A stretch of DNA of 37,076 bases from Prevotella sp. MGM1 (GCF_002933775.1 NZ_BEWV01000162.1:1-37076); one strand, 5' to 3'; shown: positions 9,485 to 18,042, counted from the first letter of the stretch. Notes: generated by a model from the letters alone, not told the origin. Numbers and translations are program-made.

Positions 9485-10498
9485 ATGATTAAAGATTTAC
9501 GTTATTCATTAGTTGTGTTGTTTGCTCTGATAAGCAGCCTGTCATTCGCTGATGCTTATAAGACTTTGACTTTCCCCGAAGGAAACAGCGAGGAAATAAG
9601 TTCTTACACAGCTACATGGACGGTGACATTGGACAATTTCACATGGACTATCGAGAACTTTAACAACAACAAGAACCAGTGGGCATACGTCAAGTGTGGA
9701 AGAAAGAACGCTGAGTCTATAGGTTATATAACCAATTCGACAGTGATGGACCAGGCAATCGGTTCTGTTGTTGTAACTATTGATGCACTTACGGCTTCAA
9801 AAGTAAATTCAATTTCACTGACAGTGGCTTCCGATAATGAGTTTGCTAATGTGGTGGAGAAGATCGAAGCCAAAGAAATAGCCAAGGGAGACATGACTTT
9901 CAAAGTGACAAAACCGACGGCTAACTGCTATTACAAGCTTACATTTGATTGTCAGTCAGGTTCGTCAAACGGTCTGGTACAGGTTTCAAAAGTGTCTTAC
10001 TACAAGGAGGGCGATGAACCGCAGATAGTTGATATTTCCAATACTCCCGAGACAGCGTATACTGTTGCCAAGGCACATGAGTTGATAGCTGCCGGCGAGG
10101 GTTTGACGACAGACGTGTATATAAGAGGCATTGTCTACAATGTTGAAGAAGTTTCATTGGAGTACGGAAACGCCACTTATGTTATTTGCGACGACGCAAC
10201 AGGTCAGAATCCGCTCAAAGTGTACCGCGGATATTATCTCAACGGTGACAAATTTACGGCCGAAGATCAGATAAAGGTTGGCGACGAAGTTATTGTTTAC
10301 GGTCAGTTGACTGTCTATAAAGGCGAAAATCAGGTTGGCCAGGGTAACAAACTCCACTCCCTGACAACAGGTATCAGCGACATCACGGCTGATAAGGCTG
10401 AAGGCAGCGGAGCCATCTACAACCTTGCCGGACAGCGGATTGAGAAGATGCAGAAAGGCATCAACATCATCAACGGCAAGAAATACGTTGTGAAATAA
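9485..10498 (+). CDS. Secreted protein with OB-fold-like domain and C-terminal sorting-like tail
   Basis: A 337-residue exported protein of unknown function. Residues 1-24 are a signal peptide ending SFADA. Residues ~25-175 form a beta-rich domain (TWTVTLDNFTWTIENF, then alternating strands) that may be a carbohydrate- or adhesion-type sandwich, but I recognise no family. Residues ~185-290 (ELIAAGEGLTTDVYIRGIV, ATYVICDDATGQNPLKVY, IKVGDEVIVYGQLTVY) look like the OB-fold domains common in Bacteroidota surface proteins. The last ~30 residues (IYNLAGQRIEKMQKGINIIN, then GKKYVVK) match the short C-terminal tail seen on many Prevotella-type secreted proteins, probably a variant of the T9SS type A sorting signal. 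It has its own promoter and a strong terminator, so it is monocistronic. Confidence 0.8.
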   Translation: MIKDLRYSLVVLFALISSLSFADAYKTLTFPEGNSEEISSYTATWTVTLDNFTWTIENFNNNKNQWAYVKCGRKNAESIGYITNSTVMDQAIGSVVVTIDALTASKVNSISLTVASDNEFANVVEKIEAKEIAKGDMTFKVTKPTANCYYKLTFDCQSGSSNGLVQVSKVSYYKEGDEPQIVDISNTPETAYTVAKAHELIAAGEGLTTDVYIRGIVYNVEEVSLEYGNATYVICDDATGQNPLKVYRGYYLNGDKFTAEDQIKVGDEVIVYGQLTVYKGENQVGQGNKLHSLTTGISDITADKAEGSGAIYNLAGQRIEKMQKGINIINGKKYVVK

Positions 10499-10531
10499 TA
10501 AACATGAGCTTGTAGTTTTAGAGTGATATCG

Positions 10532-10566
10532 GGCGGAAGCAAATGTTTTGCTTCCGCCTTTTTTTT
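10532..10566 (+). terminator. Rho-independent terminator
   Basis: Perfect 12 bp stem (10532-10543 with 10547-10558, loop TGT) followed by a run of T residues. It ends the transcript of the secreted protein gene 34 bases after the stop. Confidence 0.9.
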
Positions 10567-10762
10567 GTTGTGGCAGGGTGGGGTAGGTGTTACTTGTCGC
10601 TGCGGTAATTGCGGATTGGAATAGGCGGTATATCCGTCTGAGTGGGACAGAGGTAGGGCGCATGTATGTAGGAAGCCATACAGTAGTGGAAACGACTGTC
10701 GACTGACATGTGCCGCATAGCCGGATGCAGGCTTGTGAAGGGCTTAAAAACGAATGTTTTAT
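10567..10762. other. Non-coding stretch upstream of mutS
   Basis: I see no credible gene here. It contains purine-rich sequence (GGTGGGGTAGG-type words) and the left arm (10738-10751) of the hairpin that overlaps the mutS promoter. Confidence 0.5.
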
Positions 10763-10793
10763 TTTGTTTTTAAGCCCTTTTGCCGTACCTTTG
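10763..10793 (+). promoter_or_regulatory. mutS promoter overlapping a 14 bp hairpin
   Basis: TTTG (10763-10766), a 19 bp spacer and TACCTTTG (10786-10793) fit the consensus. The spacer coincides with the right arm (10766-10779) of a perfect 14 bp inverted repeat whose left arm is 10738-10751. A second, weaker CATCTTTG element lies nearer the ATG (10874-10881). The words CTTTGCAG occur at both places. Confidence 0.65.
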
Positions 10794-10903
10794 CAGAACA
10801 TAAACAATGCCTCGGCACGGTTGATGAGTTTTCGGATTATTGCGGAACAACCACGATCGTGCCCTGTTAGCATCATCTTTGCAGTAAAATAAAATACGCA
10901 GAC

Positions 10904-13510
10904 ATGACGAAGAAAGACAAGGAACTGACCCCGATGATGAAGCAGTTTTTCGACCTTAAGGCACAGCATCCCGACGCTGTGCTGCTTTTTCGTTGCGGAG
11001 ATTTCTACGAGACATATTGCGAAGACGCCATCACGGCATCGCAGATACTTGGCATCACGCTGACACGGCGCAGTAACGGAGGCACGGAGATGGCCGGTTT
11101 TCCGCACCATGCGCTCGACACGTACCTGCCGAAACTGGTGCGTGCCGGCAAGCGGGTGGCTATATGCGACCAACTTGAAGACCCGAAGCTGACCCGAAAG
11201 CTGGTAAAGCGCGGTATCACAGAGCTTGTCACGCCGGGAGTGGCCATGGCCGACAACGTGCTTAACTACAAGGAGAACAATTTTCTGGCGGCCGTCCACT
11301 TCGGGAAAGCCGCCTGCGGAGTGGCTTTTCTCGACATATCCACCGGCGAGTTCCTCACCGGCCAGGGCACGTATGACTACGTAGAGAAGCTGATGGGCAA
11401 CTTCTCTCCCAAGGAAGTGCTGCACGACAGGGGCCGCAAGAAAGACTTCGAGCGGTATTTCGGCAACCGTTATTTCACGTTCGAGCTCGACGACTGGGTG
11501 TTTACCGACCAGAGCGCGCGCCAGAAGCTGCTAAAACACTTCGGCGTGAAGAACCTGAAAGGCTTCGGCGTGGACCACCTTGAAAGCGGAGTGATAGCCG
11601 CCGGCGCAATATTGCAGTATCTCGAGATGACGCAGCACACGCAGATCGGCCACATCACGGGTATCGCCCGCATTGAGGAGGAACGCTACGTGAGGCTCGA
11701 CAAGTTCACCATCCGCAGTCTCGAACTGCTCAATCCCATGCAGGAAGACGGCTCGTCGCTGCTCGACGTGATAGACCGCACCGTGTCGCCGATGGGCGGC
11801 CGCATGCTGCGCAGGTGGCTGCTGTTCCCCTTGAAAGACGAAAAGCCCGTTGCCGAGCGTCTCGACATGGTTGAATACTTCTTCCGCCGGCCCGATTTCC
11901 GCCGCTGTATAGACGAGCAGTTGCACCGTATGGGCGACTTGGAACGTATAATGTCGAAGGTGGCTGTGGGCCGTGTGTCGCCACGCGAGGTGGTACAGCT
12001 CAGAGTCGCGTTGCAGTCTCTGCTGCCGATAAAGACCGCCTGCCTGTCGGCCACCGACGAAACGCTGCGCAGGGTGGGGGAGAGAATAAACCTTTGCGAG
12101 TCGCTCCGCGACAGGATAGAGCACGAGGTAGAGTCTGACGCCCCGCAGCTTGTAAACAAGGGCGGCGTGATACGCAGCGGGGTGAACGCCGAGCTCGACG
12201 AGCTGCGCCACATAGCATACAGCGGCAAGGACTATCTCTTGAAGATACAGGAGCGCGAGATGGAGGCGACGGGCATCGCAAGCCTTAAAATAGGGTACAA
12301 CAACGTGTTCGGATATTACCTCGAAGTGCGCAACACGCACAAGGAGCGGGTGCCCGAGGGATGGGTGCGCAAGCAGACACTGGCCAACGCCGAGCGTTAC
12401 ATCACCCAGGAACTGAAAGAGTACGAGGAGAAAATTCTCGGGGCTGAAGACCGCATACTGGCTCTGGAAGCAAAGCTGTTTGGCGAGCTTGTCATGGCCA
12501 TGCAGGAGTTCATACCTCAAATTCAGATAAACGCCGGCATCGTGGCTCATCTCGACTGTCTGCTGTCGTTTGCCAAGACGGCCGAGGAAAACAACTACAT
12601 ACGTCCGCAGATAGACTCCACCGACGTGATAGACATAAAGCAGGGACGACACCCCGTGATAGAGAAACAGTTGCCTCCGGGAGAGGATTTCGTGCCGAAC
12701 GACATATATCTGGACAGCGACAAGCAGCAGATAGTGATAATAACAGGACCGAACATGGCCGGAAAATCGGCTCTGCTGCGTCAGACTGCGCTGATAGTAC
12801 TGCTCGCCCAGATAGGAAGTTATGTGCCGGCAGAGAGCGCCAGAATAGGCCTGGTCGACAAGATATTCACCCGTGTGGGCGCGTCGGACAACATATCGCT
12901 CGGCGAATCGACATTCATGGTCGAGATGACCGAGGCTTCAAACATACTGAACAACGTGTCGTCGCGCTCTCTCGTGCTCTTCGACGAGCTGGGACGCGGC
13001 ACTTCCACATACGACGGCATAAGCATAGCGTGGGCAATAGTGGAGTATATGCACGAAAATCCGCGGGCACGGGCACGCATGCTCTTCGCCACACACTACC
13101 ATGAGCTGAACGAGATGGAGAAGAATTTCGACCGCATAAAGAACTACAACGTAAGTGTGCGGGAGGCCGGCGGAAAGGTGATCTTCTTGAGAAAGCTCGC
13201 CCGTGGCGGTTCGGAGCACTCTTTCGGTATTCATGTCGCCGAGATTGCGGGCATGCCGAAAAGCATTGTCAAGAGGGCGAACACTATCCTGAAACAGCTC
13301 GAAGACGACAACTCTTCCGTTGGTTCGGCAGGCAAGCCGGCCGTCACGCTCGCCAATCCGGCGGCCGACACGCAGCTGAACTTCTTCCAGCTCGACGACC
13401 CCGTGCTCTGCCAGATACGCGACGAGATTCTGGGTCTCGACATAAACAACCTCACTCCCATGGAGGCTCTCAACAAGCTGAACGATATCAAGAAGATTGT
13501 AGGCGGATAA
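10904..13510 (+). CDS. mutS: DNA mismatch repair ATPase MutS
   Basis: An 868-residue MutS that binds mispaired bases and starts methyl-independent or MutL-guided mismatch repair. The N-terminal mismatch-reading Phe-x-Glu is present in GDFYET (about residues 31-36). The clamp and lever domains follow, then the ABC-type ATPase: Walker [14 protein letters not shown] (about 615-627), the STFMVEM signature, and Walker [18 protein letters not shown]. The C-terminal tail ends with a DIKKIVGG helix. Length is normal for the family. Upstream lies a recognisable promoter and downstream a hairpin terminator, so it is probably transcribed alone. Confidence 0.98.
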   Translation: MTKKDKELTPMMKQFFDLKAQHPDAVLLFRCGDFYETYCEDAITASQILGITLTRRSNGGTEMAGFPHHALDTYLPKLVRAGKRVAICDQLEDPKLTRKLVKRGITELVTPGVAMADNVLNYKENNFLAAVHFGKAACGVAFLDISTGEFLTGQGTYDYVEKLMGNFSPKEVLHDRGRKKDFERYFGNRYFTFELDDWVFTDQSARQKLLKHFGVKNLKGFGVDHLESGVIAAGAILQYLEMTQHTQIGHITGIARIEEERYVRLDKFTIRSLELLNPMQEDGSSLLDVIDRTVSPMGGRMLRRWLLFPLKDEKPVAERLDMVEYFFRRPDFRRCIDEQLHRMGDLERIMSKVAVGRVSPREVVQLRVALQSLLPIKTACLSATDETLRRVGERINLCESLRDRIEHEVESDAPQLVNKGGVIRSGVNAELDELRHIAYSGKDYLLKIQEREMEATGIASLKIGYNNVFGYYLEVRNTHKERVPEGWVRKQTLANAERYITQELKEYEEKILGAEDRILALEAKLFGELVMAMQEFIPQIQINAGIVAHLDCLLSFAKTAEENNYIRPQIDSTDVIDIKQGRHPVIEKQLPPGEDFVPNDIYLDSDKQQIVIITGPNMAGKSALLRQTALIVLLAQIGSYVPAESARIGLVDKIFTRVGASDNISLGESTFMVEMTEASNILNNVSSRSLVLFDELGRGTSTYDGISIAWAIVEYMHENPRARARMLFATHYHELNEMEKNFDRIKNYNVSVREAGGKVIFLRKLARGGSEHSFGIHVAEIAGMPKSIVKRANTILKQLEDDNSSVGSAGKPAVTLANPAADTQLNFFQLDDPVLCQIRDEILGLDINNLTPMEALNKLNDIKKIVGG

Positions 13511-13532
13511 ACAGGGTGGGGCAGGCATATAA

Positions 13533-13582
13533 CGAAAATCCGGTGACAGTGAAAAAACATTTTTCCTGTCACCGGATTTTCG
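13533..13582 (+). terminator. Terminator after mutS
   Basis: Perfect 17 bp arms 13533-13549 and 13566-13582 with an A/T-rich loop, 22 bases after the mutS stop. The following sequence is T-rich though without one long T-run. Confidence 0.75.
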
Positions 13583-13844
13583 GTTGATAATTTTCTGTTT
13601 ATTATTGTTTGTTGTACGTAATAGACACGAATCCGCACGAACTTGAAAACTTGCTGTCATTTCTTTTCTGTCGTTTCATAGTCTTGCCGTTGTGTTTTTA
13701 CTTCGTGTTTGTAATGTCCTGACTTTATATTTGTGTCGTTTTCCTTGTGTTTTCATGTCGTTTCTGGTACGTGGTTATTGTCATATTAGTAATAATAAAT
13801 TCATGAATTTAACATTTTTATTTTCTTTAAAGTAGGATTTTTTA

Positions 13845-14193
13845 ACGCTACGCATCGCTATACGCAATGCGATAATATTTTTATTGAAAGATGACGATTT
13901 TGCAGATGTTTTGCAACGGGACGCTCGTTGGAGTGCGTTTGGTTGGCCGTTGCATTGCATTCAGTATCCCGTTGTAATGCAACGGGATACTGAATGCAAT
14001 GCAACGAGGTGCTAATTCTCCCCCTCCGACTCTCTCGAGGGGGAGAATTTGGAGCAGAAACAAATTAAAATCCTTATATAATACTGACACACAGATATTT
14101 ACAAAAACCGTAAAATACGGAGATATTTTCGCCCGCCGGATTTTTATTTTGAAATAAAACGAATTATGGAGAGCGTTTTGTAAAGATAGTTCC
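13845..14193. repeat. Dispersed ~350 bp repeat, copy 1
   Basis: This stretch is similar, in opposite orientation, to 28243-28592. Shared blocks include TACGCAATGCGATA (TACGCAAAGCGATA in copy 2), TTGCAACGGGACGC..CGTTGGAGTGCGTTTGG, CTGACACACAGATATTT, and GTTTTGTAAAGATAGTTC near the end. The copies are of equal length (349 and 350 bp) but their centre differs: here it holds a 27 bp palindrome and a second hairpin (14014-14026 with 14037-14049). No transposase frame is visible. It is probably a non-autonomous mobile element remnant. Confidence 0.7.
13948..14006. repeat. 27 bp perfect palindrome inside repeat copy 1
   Basis: Arms 13948-13974 and 13980-14006 are perfect reverse complements around TAATG. 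The core words CAACGGGATACTGAATGC recur in altered form in copy 2 (CAACGGGATGCTAAACGC at 28463-28480). Confidence 0.85.
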
Positions 14194-14261
14194 GAGTTTT
14201 TGTTGTGTCTGTCGATGATCTTTATTTAAATGCGGGATAAGTTGATTTTAAGATGTGATTT

Positions 14262-14294
14262 TTTGGTTATTCCATATTATTTTTGCTATCTTTG
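14262..14294 (+). promoter_or_regulatory. Promoter of the structured RNA
   Basis: TTTG (14262-14265), a 21 bp spacer and TATCTTTG (14287-14294) fit the Bacteroidota consensus. The expected transcript start, about 14299-14301, coincides with the first base of the first RNA hairpin. Confidence 0.75.
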
Positions 14295-14298
14295 TGGT

Positions 14299-14515
14299 GT
14301 GGTTGGGATTGCCCCGACCACTACTTTTAGGAAATAGGAGCGTTGTGTCCTCATCTTGTAAGTGCGAAGCCTGAGAAACTTATCACAAATCGACAAGAGT
14401 TGGCATGACAGTTCCCACGTTATGGCGTGGGCTGTTGTCACCATATCTTTCGATTAAGGTTTTCTCAGGGCCTGCACTTTAAGACGTGGCGCATAGCAGG
14501 CCACGCTCTTTTAAT
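14299..14515 (+). ncRNA. Rod-shaped structured RNA candidate (~215 nt)
   Basis: The segment codes for no clear protein but folds extensively. A 5' hairpin pairs 14299-14307 with 14312-14321. A long rod then pairs AAGTGC (14360-14365) with GCACTT (14474-14479), CTGAGAAA (14371-14378) with TTTCTCAG (14461-14468), AATCGA (14388-14393) with TCGATT (14450-14455), and CCCACG (14414-14419) with CGTGGG (14426-14431), leaving an asymmetric bubble (TTATCAC against AAGG). A terminator hairpin follows. A single rod with a central bubble, own promoter and terminator is the architecture of 6S RNA, but I cannot confirm that family. The alternative is a long structured 5' leader controlling the gene at 14557. 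It lacks hallmarks of RNase P RNA, tmRNA, SRP RNA, or TPP and cobalamin riboswitches. Confidence 0.65.
14485..14513 (+). terminator. Terminator of the structured RNA
   Basis: CGTGGC (14485-14490) pairs with GCCACG (14500-14505), followed by CTCTTTTAATTTTT. The stem is short but GC-rich with a T-rich tail. Read-through into the next gene would be possible, since no separate promoter is seen before it. Confidence 0.65.
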
Positions 14516-14542
14516 TTTTATTTAACCGCTTCCGCATGGCCT

Positions 14543-14548
14543 GAGGAG
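14543..14548 (+). promoter_or_regulatory. Shine-Dalgarno-like site
   Basis: GAGGAG stands 8 bases before ATG 14557 and 14 before the second ATG at 14563, so it favours the first start. Such a site is unusual here, where nearly all genes lack one. Confidence 0.45.
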
Positions 14549-14556
14549 CTAAATTT

Positions 14557-15120
14557 ATGATTATGAAAAAGGTATTATCGGTTGTGTTGGTTGTCATGCT
14601 GGCTTTGGCTGCGCATGCACAGAAAGACGTCACAAAGTTTCTCGGTATTCCTGTTGATGGCAGTAAGTCGGAAATTATACAGAAGTTAAAAGCCAAAGGG
14701 TATAAATATAATTCTACTTATGATTTTTTAGAGGGGGAATTTAATGGTAATGATGTTCATATATATGTTGTGACTGATAATAATAAAGTATGGCGAATAA
14801 TGGTAACTGATGAAAAAAGTATAGATGAAACGAGTATAAAACTACGGTTTAATAAACTTTGCAGGCAGTTTAATAATAATAAAAAGTATGTCCAATCATC
14901 ATTAAATGACTTTACAATACCGGAAGATGAGGATATAAGCTATGAAATGTTAGTTCATAAAAAGCGCTATGAAGCATCTTTTTTTCAATTACAAGGAACT
15001 GAAAATGATAATCCTTACAATAGATTTGTTTGGTTTATGATAAGGGAATTTGAAGGTAAATATTATATAACAATGTTTTATGATAACGAATATAACAGAT
15101 CTAACGGTGAGGATTTATAA
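14557..15120 (+). CDS. Exported small protein of unknown function
   Basis: 187 residues with a clear signal peptide (about 1-22, ending AAHAQ) and no lipobox cysteine. The mature part starts KDVTKFLGIPVDGSKSEIIQ and continues with alternating strands and charged helices; I do not recognise the family for certain, though FLGIPVDG-type exported proteins are, from memory, common in Bacteroidales. Codon use is strikingly AT-rich (runs of AAT, AAA, TAT, GAT) compared with GC-richer neighbours such as mutS, pointing to a horizontally acquired or fast-evolving gene. It follows the structured RNA directly and is 20 bases upstream of the next small gene, so the two are probably an operon. Confidence 0.75.
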   Translation: MIMKKVLSVVLVVMLALAAHAQKDVTKFLGIPVDGSKSEIIQKLKAKGYKYNSTYDFLEGEFNGNDVHIYVVTDNNKVWRIMVTDEKSIDETSIKLRFNKLCRQFNNNKKYVQSSLNDFTIPEDEDISYEMLVHKKRYEASFFQLQGTENDNPYNRFVWFMIREFEGKYYITMFYDNEYNRSNGEDL

Positions 15121-15140
15121 CATTATAAAACAATGAAATC

Positions 15141-15395
15141 ATGAAAACAGAAAATCAAGAGAAAGAGATTGTCATCAGATGTGGCAAGACTACAGACAAC
15201 TTTGAGACACTGAAAGAACTGTGTGAGAAAGAAGCCGAGAAATTATCGGAAACGATAAGAGTTACCGAGCATGAGACGGTCTCTGTGCCCTGTTGGACAG
15301 AGGATGCGCCCGAGCTTATCTGTGTGGCTCGTTTTGAGATAGGCAACGGTGGTTCGATAGTGTATAATTTGGATTTCTCCGAAACAACCTTATAA
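15141..15395 (+). CDS. Small acidic cytoplasmic protein, unknown
   Basis: 84 residues, no signal peptide or membrane helix. It is acidic and probably alternates strands with one charged helix (TLKELCEKEAEKLSETIRVT); two tryptophan/cysteine-containing stretches follow. No family recognised. It begins 20 bases after the preceding stop, and a strong hairpin follows it, so it looks like the second gene of a two-gene unit. Confidence 0.6.
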   Translation: MKTENQEKEIVIRCGKTTDNFETLKELCEKEAEKLSETIRVTEHETVSVPCWTEDAPELICVARFEIGNGGSIVYNLDFSETTL

Positions 15396-15412
15396 GTATT
15401 TCACATATTAAC

Positions 15413-15483
15413 AAACAAATATTCATCACCAACGGGAAAGGCAAATGACGCTTTTTCTGTTGATGATGAATATTTGTTTTATT
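15413..15483 (+). terminator. Terminator after the two small genes
   Basis: Perfect 16 bp arms 15413-15428 and 15464-15479 with a 35-base centre, ending in a T-rich tail. The large loop is unusual but the position, 18 bases after the stop, fits transcription termination. Confidence 0.65.
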
Positions 15484-15560
15484 TGTTGACATATTACCGC
15501 CGCCGCTTTTTGGCGTTGACATTATGAGCGGGTGTACAGGCATTCGGCGGCTTTCGGATA

Positions 15561-16163
15561 TTAATTCCCATCCGTAATATCCTCTATGTTCTCCATTATC
15601 TCACGGTATTTGCGTTGTATCTTGAAGTGAACGGAGAAGCCGGCTATACCTCCGGCGACACCTCCTATGGCTCCGCCAATAAGTAGCGGCATTCCGTTGG
15701 TGATGTTGTATCCTTCGTAGCAGAACCAGCCGAGCCATACGGTGACGAACGGTATTCCGAGCATCAGCCAGTCGGCATCCATCTTTTTGGCGCGGGCTAT
15801 GCCGCGGTTTGTCTCTATGAGGCTGTTTTCGGGCTTGAAAGCCTGTCTGAGGGCTTTCATGTTGTAATACGTATATACTCCAGCCGTGATGAAAAAGAGG
15901 CTCGTGACGATGTTGAACGGCAGCGAGAAGCCAATCCATCGCATGGCCGTCATGGTGTAGGGGACCATCAGCACGCACGCAATGATGGATATGATGTATT
16001 TCCGTGATATCCATTTGCTGTTTCTGTTCATTGCCCGGCGCAGTATCTTGTCGTTGACAATGGTCTGTTTTTCGAGTATGCTTTTCAGTGCCTGCATTTG
16101 TGATTGCAGGTCGTCTTGCCTGTTTACGTTTTCCATTTTCATTGTTTTTTTGTTGTTATACAT
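15561..16163 (-). CDS. Small membrane protein downstream of an ECF sigma factor
   Basis: Up to 200 residues; starts at 16163, 16142 (MKMENV) or 16136 (MENV) are possible and the context does not decide. The N-terminal ~50 residues are polar and helical (DDLQSQMQALKSILEKQ), followed by two close hydrophobic helices (IISIIACVLMVPYTMTAM and LPFNIVTSLFFITAGVYTYY), a basic linker, and two more helices, the last glycine-rich (GGAIGGVAGGIAGF). The paired position after the sigma gene on the same strand (121 bp gap) suggests a role in controlling that sigma factor, but there is no recognisable anti-sigma zinc motif. Function therefore unknown; the link is inference from neighbourhood. Confidence 0.7.
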   Translation of the reverse strand: MYNNKKTMKMENVNRQDDLQSQMQALKSILEKQTIVNDKILRRAMNRNSKWISRKYIISIIACVLMVPYTMTAMRWIGFSLPFNIVTSLFFITAGVYTYYNMKALRQAFKPENSLIETNRGIARAKKMDADWLMLGIPFVTVWLGWFCYEGYNITNGMPLLIGGAIGGVAGGIAGFSVHFKIQRKYREIMENIEDITDGN

Positions 16164-16284
16164 TGAGTTTTTCCGGTTATCGCGATACCGTATGTCTATT
16201 TTTCAGACGGTGTTTTCTGTTTTTCGGGGTGCCTGTCGTCCCGTTTCCGGGAGGCAGCAGTGCCGTGGCGGTGTGTTTGCGGTG

Positions 16285-16764
16285 TCAGTCGGACATGCGT
16301 TTCAGTTGCTCCTTAATCCTGAACAGTCGCACGGAGACGTTCTTTGCGCTTATTCCGACGATGTCCGCTATCTCGTCGTAGCTTATGTTTTCGAGCCACA
16401 GCAGCACTATCGCGCGGTCGAACGGGCGCAGCCTGCTTATCCGTCGGTGGAGCAACGAGGCTTGTGCCGTGTCTTCGTTGTCGGTCTCGAAGAGGTCTAC
16501 CGTCATGGTGAGATCGGCCGATTGCCGCCTTTTCTTCTTTCGCTCGGTGGATATGCAACTGTTGAGTGCCACCCGGTATATCCATGTCTTGATGTCGCTG
16601 CGGCTCTTGAAGCTGTCAAATCCATTCCACAGTTTTACGAGAACTTCTTGAAACAGGTCAGCGATCTCGTCGGCATCTCTGGAAAACATGTAGCAGACGG
16701 TATAGATAGTGCCTTTGTGTTCTCTCACAATCCGTGTGAACTCTTTTTCGGATGTTTTCATCAT
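16285..16764 (-). CDS. ECF-type RNA polymerase sigma factor
   Basis: A 159-residue extracytoplasmic-function sigma-70 protein. Region 2 is visible in IYTVCYMFSRDADEIADLFQ and EVLVKLWNGFDSFKSRSDIK, with the -10-reading WIYRVALNSCIS helix; region 4 is the helix-turn-helix LLWLENISYDEIADIVGISA then KNVSVRLFRIKEQLKR. Length is typical. ATG 16762-16764 is followed by a second ATG; either may start the protein. It is followed by a small membrane protein gene. The stimulus and targets are not evident from the sequence. Confidence 0.95.
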   Translation of the reverse strand: MMKTSEKEFTRIVREHKGTIYTVCYMFSRDADEIADLFQEVLVKLWNGFDSFKSRSDIKTWIYRVALNSCISTERKKKRRQSADLTMTVDLFETDNEDTAQASLLHRRISRLRPFDRAIVLLWLENISYDEIADIVGISAKNVSVRLFRIKEQLKRMSD

Positions 16765-16853
16765 TTAATTTTGTTTGTTAATCAGTTTCTGTATGTTAGA
16801 CGCTCCGTGTGCCGGAAAAACTACATTATTTTTGGAAAAAGGAGTTTTGGTTT

Positions 16854-16925
16854 ATTCAAGAGTTGTGTAGTGAGAGTAGTATGGAGTAAGTGAATATGCG
16901 TGGTTGGTTAAGTCTGTGCTTTCAA
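16854..16925. repeat. Diverged inverted repeat, copy a
   Basis: This ~70 bp, with about 15 bp more upstream, is similar to the reverse complement of 18196-18264. Shared words include AGTAGTATGGAGTAAGT, GAGTTGTGTAGT (GAGTTGTGCAGT), and TGTGCTTTCAA. The pair brackets lgt. Confidence 0.6.
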
Positions 16926-16957
16926 TACATTGGATGGTGGGTAGGATATGATAAGTG

Positions 16958-17024
16958 GATATTAATGGGATATGCGGTAAGTTTTCTAGGAGTTGAAGGG
17001 CGATATTAATGAGATATGCGGTAA
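16958..17024. repeat. Two direct repeats of 23 bp
   Basis: GATATTAATGGGATATGCGG at 16958 and GATATTAATGAGATATGCGG at 17002, each continuing with TAA, are spaced 44 bp apart with one mismatch. The second copy runs into the palindrome at 17024. Confidence 0.75.
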
Positions 17025-17068
17025 AAGGAATTAGGGGAAATTTACCGTAAATTTCCCCTAATTCCTTT
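17024..17068 (-). terminator. 21 bp perfect hairpin downstream of lgt
   Basis: Arms 17024-17044 and 17048-17068 are perfect around CCG. It lies 155 bases after the lgt stop on the minus strand. It may end lgt transcription, but the distance is long and it could instead belong to the repeat cluster. The remaining gap (16765-17223) shows no gene. Confidence 0.45.
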
Positions 17069-17223
17069 CCCGTTTATACTTCTTCCGGTAGTATATTTAC
17101 TACTGTTTACTTACTGATCGCCTGTCGTTTTCTTTCTTTCGGTATACCGTCCTTTTTCTATCAGTCTTGTGTTTCTTTTCTTTTATCCTCATGCCGGACG
17201 GCTCTATCCCAGCTGTTTTGCCG

Positions 17224-18042
17224 TCATTTTATCTTTCTGCTCCTTGCCATGCACACAGCGCCGAGCACGATGAACGGTATGCTAAGCAGTTGTCCCATGT
17301 TCAATATCATGTCGGCCTCGAAGGCTTCCTGTATATCTTTGGTGTACTCGATGAAGAAACGGAAAGTGAATATGTATGCGAGACAAAGGCCGAAGAAGAA
17401 GCCTGTGCCCACCTTTTCGGGGTGCTTGCGGTATAACGCCCAGCCGATGAAGAAGAGAACGGCGTAGGCTATCGCCTCATAGAGTTGACCGGGATGCCGC
17501 GGCATGGAGTCTACGCGCTCGAATATGAACGCCCATGGCACATCGGTTATCTTACCGATAATCTCAGAGTTCATCAGGTTTCCGAGTCTTATGAAGCACG
17601 CCGTGACGGGCGTGGCTATGGCGATATTGTCGAGCACGGTCCAGAGTTTCACTCCGGTACGCTTCACGTAGAGCCATAGGGCGAGCATGAGGCCGAGCGT
17701 TCCGCCGTGGCTTGCCAGTCCCTCGTAGCCTGTAAACTTCCAACCGCCGTCCGGAAGAAAGTGAATAGGCACTATCATCTCGATGAAGTGTGGCACCGAC
17801 GTGAGGAAATAGTCGGGCTGGTAGAACAGGCAATGCCCAAGGCGGGCACCTGCCAATATGCCTATGAAGCAGTAGAAGAACAGCGGTTCGAACAGCTCTT
17901 CCTTTATTTTCTGCTGCTTGTAGAGCATTTTTACTATGATATATGCCGCCGCCAGACCTATGAGCCAGCACAGGGAGTACCAGCGTATGCCCGCAAATGC
18001 GGTCAGATCGGGGTTCCAGACGATATAATTAAGTATGTTCAT
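17224..18042 (-). CDS. lgt: Prolipoprotein diacylglyceryl transferase
   Basis: A 272-residue inner-membrane enzyme that moves diacylglyceryl from phosphatidylglycerol to the lipobox cysteine of prolipoproteins. The family signature region reads [13 protein letters not shown] (about residues 105-117), with conserved [10 protein letters not shown] (64-73) and [13 protein letters not shown] (151-163) carrying the arginine, asparagine and glutamate essential in known Lgt proteins, and RHPGQLYEA further on. Several hydrophobic helices are visible. Start ATG 18040-18042 is followed upstream by the 22 bp tandem repeats, which occupy its promoter region. Confidence 0.97.
   Translation of the reverse strand: MNILNYIVWNPDLTAFAGIRWYSLCWLIGLAAAYIIVKMLYKQQKIKEELFEPLFFYCFIGILAGARLGHCLFYQPDYFLTSVPHFIEMIVPIHFLPDGGWKFTGYEGLASHGGTLGLMLALWLYVKRTGVKLWTVLDNIAIATPVTACFIRLGNLMNSEIIGKITDVPWAFIFERVDSMPRHPGQLYEAIAYAVLFFIGWALYRKHPEKVGTGFFFGLCLAYIFTFRFFIEYTKDIQEAFEADMILNMGQLLSIPFIVLGAVCMARSRKIK

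Noticed and set aside
10154..12652. Long open frames antisense to mutS and its upstream gene
   Set aside because: They follow from the codon bias of the real genes, show no family motifs, and lack signs of independent expression.
14382..14390. DnaA box (TTATCACAA)
   Set aside because: Single, imperfect, and inside a paired RNA region; no cluster that would mark oriC.
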